Of a stretch of DNA of 64,000 nucleotides, positions 57,146 to 64,000 are shown piece after piece. The stretch comes from Cryptomeria japonica (taxonomy: Eukaryota; Streptophyta; Pinopsida; Cupressales; Cupressaceae). The position numbers were made by a program, and so were the translations under genes. The first letter of the stretch is position 1. Each line of letters opens with the position of its first letter. The stretch is from assembly GCF_030272615.1 (NCBI RefSeq), contig NC_081413.1, forward strand, positions 159,152,849-159,216,848. The letters run 5' to 3'. The notes beneath the pieces were generated by a model. That model did no database searches and was not told the origin of the DNA. It saw only the letters and a program-made list of their open reading frames with translations.

Positions 57146-58412
57146 TGATGAGCCAAAAGAATGGCTCTATTTTATCTATGTTTATGTGTCATTACTAGGA
57201 CATTAGGATTCTAGATATGTCTTTTGAGTACAAAACCTTTGCTAAGTGATAAGACTTTATATGTTTTGATGGTGTGGTCATATGACATGAACTCATTTGA
57301 TATATGTTCCTTTTTGATGCAATATAATAGGTAATTATGCTATGAGGAATATCCATGGTAATGTTGCATGTATATTTTGAATGTTACTCTAATAGGGATA
57401 AATAGGCTTATATTTGTGTACATTAACAATTTCATGCAGGACTAAATTTTGAACCAGTCCAACATGCTCAACAATAAAGATCATGGAGTTGTTGGCCGAT
57501 AAAAGAGACAACAAGGATTGTCATTGAAAGAGTCAACCAACGGTTGAAGATGGTTCATTGTGACTTATCTGAAGACTTAAATGATTTCCTTTGATATAGG
57601 AGTAAATTTAGGTCAGAGGTTATGTTAGATTCTCTCTCATGTTCCAATAGACATTGACTGATTCTCAACGCTTGTAACTTTACGTTCTTTTTCTCCTTGT
57701 TCAATAAAACCATCCTCCTTGAACTTTGGGAGTGGTATGCTAGTTAGTTAGGAAATTTCATGCTTTAAATAGTCTTCCACCTTCTCTTGTAAGGTGGTTG
57801 GAGAAAATAATAGTTTCAACATTTGTAATACAGTTCTAGTTTAGTTGAGAAACAGACTTCCAGTAATATGTTGTTATGTTATCAAGTACTTTTGGATTAA
57901 TAAAGATGACACTTTAAGTTCTAGGAATTTGATTCAATTATTTGGATGCTTACTAAGGGGCCCACTTAGTGAGTATTACTTTGATTTCTTTTATTAGTTA
58001 TTTTTCATTCTATACTTAGCATTATCTTGATCACGAACTGTTCCTGCAACCACTAGAATACTTCATGTGACTGTTCCTGCAACCATTGCAAACTGAGTAG
58101 AACCCTGTTTGTTGATCATGGATAAAGTCTTGTCTTTCCTAGTTGTTACTTAGAATTTAGTTAGTTTTCCTTTCAAGCATTTCAGTTACTTTCTTTTAGC
58201 ATTTTCCTTCAGTAACATTTCATTTCCAATAATAGGAAAGGTGACTGTTTTAGTCTTTCTAGTGCATATACTTTGCAGACCCATTTCAAGTATACGTCTT
58301 AGGTTGATAACTAAATGAACCTTCATGATGAAAGATAACTACTTAGTTGGATGTCCGATCCCTAAGGTATGACTTCAAATTCAATTTGTTGAACCAATGA
58401 GAAGATCAGTAA
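57146..58412 (+). repeat. 3' LTR of the Athila-like element
   Basis: It matches the 5' LTR over its full length, with substitutions spread evenly. No gene inside. Confidence 0.9.
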
Positions 58413-58538
58413 AGGGGAGCTTAATGACCTTCAACGAAGAGACACGAATGAGTAGGAACAACCAAAATAAAATCGAAGAAGAAGAATCTGAATAAAAATC
58501 TAACACCTGAGTCTATAAATGTAAATCATGCCTCATAT

Positions 58539-58657
58539 GTGCATTTCAGGATTACAAACCCGAAATGCACCTAAGATGTGTATTTTAGGTTTGTAATCCC
58601 AAAATGCATCTTAAAGAAAAGTAAGTGAAAATTTGGGGTTAAATCCCAAAAATGCAT
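58539..58657. repeat. Palindrome array, right part (3 units)
   Basis: Units lie at 58539-58570, about 58576-58609 and 58625-58657. In the first, left arm GTGCATTTCAGGATTA and right arm CAAACCCGAAATGCAC pair at 13 of 16 positions. Size, centre type and spacing match the units at 38788-39432, so both parts probably formed one array before the Athila-like insertion. Confidence 0.8.
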
Positions 58658-58863
58658 TAAGAAATAAAAACTAAGTACTATAAAGGAAACTTAGTCAATT
58701 TTCAAAATTGACTCAAATCGAGCAATTTTCATGAAGATGAAATGTAGAAAAATGATAGTGAAAATTTGTCTCGATTTCCATGCTTAGAGCACATGGACTA
58801 CAAGCTTGGACAAGATTTGTAGGGGTTATCCCATGTTTGCGCCATAGCTGAAATTGGGGATAA

Positions 58864-59185
58864 CACATTATCAATGTGGAGATTGTATCATGCTAATACT
58901 TAGTCCCAAAATATGATGAAGAAATGTTAGAGAATTTTATACATAAATATTGCTATAAAAAAATTTGGTCAAAACATGACAAACTTAAAATATGATAAGC
59001 ACTAACCTACACAACAACAAAATATTAAATGACTATTATGTGGGAAACCAGTGGAGTTTTGCAAAGCAATAATTAATGTACACTAGCCATAATACAAGCA
59101 TTATCAATGTAGAGATTGGATCGTGCTAATACTTAGGCCAAAATATGTTGAATAAACCTCAGAGACTTTTGATTCGTAAAAACTT
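58864..59185. repeat. Tandem duplication of about 233 bp, and partner of the 25140 repeat
   Basis: A block starting acattatcaatgtggagatt at 58864 returns at 59097 as gcattatcaatgtagagatt, each followed by gctaatacttag. Between them, about 58940-59100 matches the dispersed repeat at 25140-25320. Confidence 0.75.
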
Positions 59186-61387
59186 AGTTATATGGAGTGG
59201 ACAAAGAAATACATTGATAATCCATTTTAGAGCCAACATCTATATTAAAATCTTATATTTTTAAATTTTGGAAGAAGCAATAACATAACATTTACAAGAG
59301 GATTTATTCACGATGAATACTAATATGAAGGTGTCATGAAAAGTGTTGAATACTAGAACCAACCACCAAAGAAGGTTCAATGACAATGATACCAAAGTAA
59401 ATGTGAAAATATATGTAAAATCCTTTGACACGATAGGTAATTGAAGTTATGAGAGCTCCTAATTCGACATTAAAGGGGAGCCAATATAAGTATAGCCCAT
59501 CATGATAAATAGAGAATGACATCCACATAAATAACAAATGGAAAAATACCCATTACCAATCTAATATCAAAATCATAAGTAAGTATTCATTAAAACAAAC
59601 ATAATAAAGGAAATTGACAAAGATCATATACTTGCTAGTAAGCTTGGATGATCATGAGAACATTGTAAGAGAAATTTAATCAATTTTACAAACATCATAA
59701 TCATTATATCATTTTTATCTCAAGGACCATGATACTACCTTAAAATACCATTTGGTGCATCAAGATGATGCACAATCTATGAGGGGAGGATTTCATAGTC
59801 TTCCTTAATTTTCTCTACATCTCTTTATTTTTTCTTTTAGAAATATGCATTTTAATTGATGAATGATTAATAAATTAAGGTGTTGATTTAAATTAATGAA
59901 ATAAATAACAATAGAATGTAGTTAAAAATAAACATATCTATGAATAAAAATTAATAACACATGCAAGTAGAAAACATCACACATGTTTAAAACTTGTTAC
60001 CAATTGATGAAAAATTTACTCAAAGTTGTGAAAAAAAATAAAATTAGAAAGCACTCTCAAACATTGATTGGCCTTCTATATTCAAGAAGTGGTAGCAAAT
60101 TTACTTAATTCATAAGGAAAAAGTTGTTGAAATCTCCCATGTGTAACCACATCATCTAGTGAAGCATAGCTCAACTCCAAACATCCGCCACTAATCACAA
60201 ACAACACAATGCTTCTACTTACATCTAGGTATGATATAAGGAAGATCAACACATAAATAAGAGAGGACAATTATCAATGAAAAACAATGATATTTTACAT
60301 TCTTGCCATTCTTATTTTTCTTACTACATTATCAATTTTGTAATTTCCATTTTTCTTTACTTCCTTGAGTTAGGAGTCTCAAAACATTACTATTAGAAGG
60401 AGGAGACTACCAGAGGAATATTAATTTTTTTGGAGTACATAGCTTATTGGATTGGAGTATAGTGAGGTGCCCCTATGTGTGAAGACTAATAGTATTTCAT
60501 AGAAATTTAAAATCTTTGGGTATGTAGAATAATATTCTTGTTTAATATTCAACCTAATTTTATTATGTTCATCTGTATTGGAAACTTCGAGATATATTTT
60601 AAGTTTCATATTTGTAGTTCTCAAGTTGATAGTTTAGTTTTCCAAATTAGTTCTTCAGAATGACTTTGTAAGTCGATGAATGAAAAAATTCCTAAACATG
60701 TTTTAATAATATTACAATATAATTTGTGTCTCTATGTAATCATTTCTCTATAAAATATTCAATAAGTACAATGGTACATATTAATAACAATAGAGAATAA
60801 CAATATACATAGTATGGTCAAGTGGAGAGTTCAATAGTAGCTTCTTGCTTAAGTTATGTTATTCTCATTATACTTAACCTATAGGAGATCCATTTCCAAC
60901 AATCCACATACCTCCAAATCTTTCATATTCATAGATAGCTTCAAATGCATACGAAAAACCTTGAATATGTGGTAATGAAATTGAATGATGTTTTTGTTCA
61001 TATCTATCTTAGATGACTAAATTATTCATGGAAAGACTAAAAACTTCATTACAATCATATGATGCTCAAACAACAACTAGACACTTGATTATTTTGGTGT
61101 TGATAATTGGAGTGTGGTTGCTATGATCTCCAAATTTTCCATGGATAGCCACGTTCTTAGTTGCATAAACATTATTTTTGTAGATTCACTAGTTTTTAAC
61201 ACTTCCACCTTTTTTAATGTATTTATACTAGGATAGTTGTTCTTCGACATCATAAACATGTGCCTAAGCTTTGTGCATGCCTATCTTTATTTTGACAATA
61301 ACCCATTATGGGCTTCTATTTCAATATAGGAAGGGTGAATATGGACAAACGACATTTATTAAATATTATAAAACACTAATAACAATT
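59186..61387. other. Intergenic, no gene recognised
   Basis: AT-rich. Short frames near 59334-59537, 60082-60270 and 60421-60624 (minus) match nothing I know and have the bias of chance AT-rich ORFs. Confidence 0.5.
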
Positions 61388-61403
61388 ACTTTGTTCCATC
61401 TCC
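61388..61403. other. Target-site duplication of the short LINE, left copy
   Basis: actttgttccatctcc is repeated exactly at 63009-63024 after the A-rich tail. A 16-bp duplication is usual for target-primed LINE insertion. Confidence 0.95.
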
Positions 61404-63008
61404 GGAAGGGAAAAAGATGCGATGTCGCTCCAGTTTGCTCCGCAGGCTAAGGTTTCTTCAAGAAGACACTTTTATGGTGGAAATCTCTCCGGATGAGCTG
61501 TTACCAGCTGGGCGTCCGTGGTTGGAGTGATGATTCACCGAAACGATACTGGAATGGTGGATTTGGGACCTCTCAAAACTGGCAGGGTTTTGGTGCAAAT
61601 GTTGGTAGTGTTTCCAACTGTCGTGGATTGGGGTTCCACCCTAGTTCACATCCCTCCACAGAGCTTGAACAGAGGACGGGTGTGCAGAAAAGGGGTGATT
61701 GGAATCAGGGAGATTCACATTCGATGCCAAGTGGTGAGTCGTTGCCTCATGGAAGAGAAATTAGGGTTCCCTCTACTACAACTATGGTTTCAATGGCCAA
61801 GTTGACTATTGTCAATTTGACAAAGGAGGTGGAGAAGGCGGTTGAGCATAATGAAATGGTTTTTGTTGGTTTAGGGCTTATTGGGTGCTTTAGAGGACTT
61901 TGGCCAAATCTTAATGACCTCCATAAATGTATTTCAGAGCACTGGAAACCCATTATGGATGATTATGTGAAGATTTACCCTCATGTTCGAGGTTTTTTTG
62001 TTGTGGTTTTTCAAAATGTAGAGCATAGAAACAAAATCCTTGGTGGCTGTGAATGGTCCTAGGAGGATAGTCATCCGTTGATGCTGAAATTGTGGCATTC
62101 AACTTTCAACCTTGAGTCAAAATCTTTTGATCGCACCCCTCTATGGATTAGGCTTCCAAACCTTCCATGCAATTTTGTTTTGATTCCTATTTTGAAGCTA
62201 TTGGGAACTCCTTAGGTAAGTTTTTAATGACTGATGAAGGCTCTCTCAATTTGTTACATACTACTTTTGCTTGTGTCTTGGTTGATATGGATACTTCCAA
62301 GGATTTCCCTTCAGAGATTTCAATTTCTACTTAAAAGGTAGGTGGCTTCAGTCTGTGGGTTATGAAGGGATTCCTTTTAGGTGTAGGCGATGCTTTAACA
62401 TTAGACATAATGTTGACTCTTACGCTAGGAGTAGGGTGAAGAGACTAGTGTCATGGTGGAAATAGGCTACACCTCAATTTTACACGGTGGATAAGGAGGA
62501 GGTGAATCTGAAAACCCCCCAGGATGTAGGTGGTCTAATCAAAGATACCAGTGCAGAGGCTCCAGAACAAACAAATGTTGAGCAAGGTTTGGCTTATGGT
62601 TCGGATGGTGTAGCGAATGGTGGTGTTCATGTGGGTTGTAGCTCCATTCAGGTTGCTAGTGGGGTTGCTCAAAAGGTGGAGGGTGGTTCTAGCTCTCGAG
62701 TGGGCTTTGATGCAAGGTTGGTTGAGGGGACTTAGACTAAGCAACTTTGTTGGGATAGTAAAAGTTTGGATGATGTGGTTGCTGAAAATTTGAAATCTTT
62801 GGAGAATGCCAAAGCGAATGGATGAATAGAGGTGAAATGGAAGAAGGGAAAGCAAGGAAAGGAGGGGAGTATTTGTTTTGACCCCTCTCTTGAAGGGGGA
62901 GATGGATCCGCGGAGGTGAATCCCTATTTGTAGCCCCACCTGGTTTGGGCCAGTTCAAAATCCTGAGTTATTAATAAAAAATCACTATTACCGAGCGAAA
63001 AAAAAAAC
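61404..63008 (+). mobile_element. Short non-autonomous LINE (ORF1 only)
   Basis: The 1,605-bp insertion lies between perfect 16-bp target duplications. It contains one ORF1-type frame and then a short 3' end with an A run (about 62999-63007). No endonuclease or RT is present, so it was mobilised by another LINE or is a deletion derivative that kept both ends. Confidence 0.9.
61422..62933 (+). pseudogene. LINE ORF1-type protein (DUF4283 and damaged zinc knuckle)
   Basis: The ATG at 61422 gives MSLQFAPQAKVSSRR, then the frame shifts; a second frame from 61493 is open for 189 codons. The DUF4283 part contains VFVGLGLIGCFRGLWPNLNDL, PHVRGFFVVVFQN and PLWIRLPNLPC. A knuckle reads FRCRRCFNIRHNVDSYAR near 62378-62431, with the last Cys changed to Tyr. 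Stops include TAG at about 62060 and 62214. The frame ends close to the LINE 3' end without an ORF2. The family coats LINE RNA; this copy cannot make the full protein. Confidence 0.8.
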
Positions 63009-63024
63009 ACTTTGTTCCATCTCC
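63009..63024. other. Target-site duplication of the short LINE, right copy
   Basis: Exact match to 61388-61403. Confidence 0.95.
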
Positions 63025-64000
63025 TATAGCTCCTATTGTATTTTAGTTTATTAGACTTTCTTGTTAAATTTCAGATGTGCAAATACTATGGTCACTATAT
63101 ACTCCATTGAGATAACTCACCAAATAGTGTTGATATCTTAGCTTCATTCCACATTTTGAAATGCATGTTTATAATAATTTCCTTCTATATTGTGGGTGGG
63201 TAGGACATGAGAAATATATTGCAATATGACTTAGTTAAAAATTATTCTTGAAAAGACTTATGAAACAATCATCCTTTTAGATTTCCAATTTCCGTGTGGT
63301 AAATGGTCCCACAATCTATTGCTTGATGAATTGAAGCATGTCATACTTGACAAGATGTTAGTGTAATGCCTCGATTCCTTGGTAATTATATCTTAGCCAT
63401 TTATATATTATTTTCTATAGTTATCTCATGCAACGTTGTTGCTTGAATAAAATTAGCACCATCAATAATTAAATTCAAGCCATCTATAGAATATATATTA
63501 AATGTTACCTCCTATAATGTTCTCAACATATTTTCCATAATATAAATTTTCCATTAGACATATTCAAGAATGAACATATCTTGTTTTACTCAAACCACAT
63601 GTGGCTAAGAAATTTAAGCAGGTATTTGGGGTTTCACTAGATGAAAGGATTAGAAAAGGTCAAGAGCTCAAAGCTCAATCATTTTCCTTGAACTATAGAT
63701 TTATTTTATCTTTCAAATTTAATCTTGTTAGTGCAAGAACTTTTAGACTTGAATAATTAGTAGCAATAGTCCTTGATTCTAAACTTTGCACTTGTCAAAT
63801 GCATTTGCTGAATGATTTCTAAAGTTTCTTCATCAAAATGCATTTTTGCATATCCCACAACCTTATATTCTATGTGATGGCATCATTTCAAGGCATTATA
63901 TTAAACAATGTGTATGCCATCTCAATACCTCCACATTTCATTTCATGAGATCATATTTCTCAAGACATTCTATCATAATTTTATCGTATCATCTCATACA
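63025..64000. other. Intergenic, no gene recognised
   Basis: AT-rich sequence to the window end without ORF, LTR border or RNA gene. Confidence 0.5.

Larger units (their letters stand above)
39642..58412 (+). mobile_element. Athila/Tat-like Ty3/gypsy element with env-position ORF
   Basis: Two 1,267-bp LTRs (39642-40908 and 57146-58412, roughly 94 percent alike by eye) bound gag, protease, RT, RNase H, integrase and a further ORF before the purine tract. The primer site fits tRNA-Asp, as in Athila. The total is 18.8 kb, of which 6.9 kb is a second element inserted in the integrase gene, leaving 11.9 kb, normal for Athila. A weak target duplication is ggggg on the left versus agggg on the right. 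All genes carry stops. Confidence 0.9.

Overview
This window is nuclear DNA of a seed plant. It is AT-rich and dominated by decayed, nested retrotransposons, with one intact intron-containing gene. That gene (a USP/U-box protein), a PPR pseudogene, Athila/Tat-like and copia-like elements and plant L1-type LINEs all fit a plant. The long, heavily mutated repeat tracts suggest a large genome, perhaps a gymnosperm, but that last step is inference. I saw no rRNA, tRNA, CRISPR or prokaryotic features.

Layout. (1) 224-8029: a broken Ty3/gypsy element with a tRNA-Met primer site, gag, protease, RT, RNase H and integrase relics, a large (GT)n expansion in the integrase end, and a 3' LTR of about 2.2 kb. 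(2) 9639-12904, minus strand: a long decayed accessory ORF of unknown function. (3) About 13000-14330, minus: a PPR pseudogene. (4) 15778-20135, minus: an apparently intact 8-exon gene for a 581-residue USP + coiled-coil + U-box protein. Two of its seven introns fit GC-AG borders, and a small LTR element sits in intron 6. (5) 20136-26328: no genes; dispersed and inverted repeats. (6) 26329-30240, minus: a second, diverged copy of the accessory ORF in (2), interrupted by an LTR fragment with a target duplication. (7) About 30470-38783: an L1-type LINE with ORF1, ORF2 (endonuclease, RT, RNase H), a tandem duplication, an extra unrecognised third ORF and a poly(A) tail. (8) 38788-39432 and 58539-58657: one array of imperfect palindromes split by an LTR element. 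(9) 39642-58412: an Athila/Tat-like gypsy element with 1,267-bp LTRs, a tRNA-Asp-type primer site, gag-pol and an env-position ORF. A second LTR element (45855-52720) sits inside its integrase gene, with a clean 5-bp target duplication. The inner element has no polymerase, but carries gag zinc knuckles and a 979-codon ORF of unknown function in one uninterrupted frame. (10) 61404-63008: a short LINE with ORF1 only, flanked by a perfect 16-bp target duplication.

How it fits together. Only the U-box gene looks functional. The retroelements are inactivated by stop codons, most of them TAG at positions expected to hold CAG or TGG, which fits deamination of methylated cytosine. Three separate loci (minus-strand pair, inner element, Athila env position) carry long accessory ORFs of similar build: a globular N-terminal part, a charged low-complexity linker and a helical or coiled-coil C-terminal part. 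The least explained structures are the palindrome array, the pol-less inner element with its long ORF, and the third ORF at the LINE 3' end.
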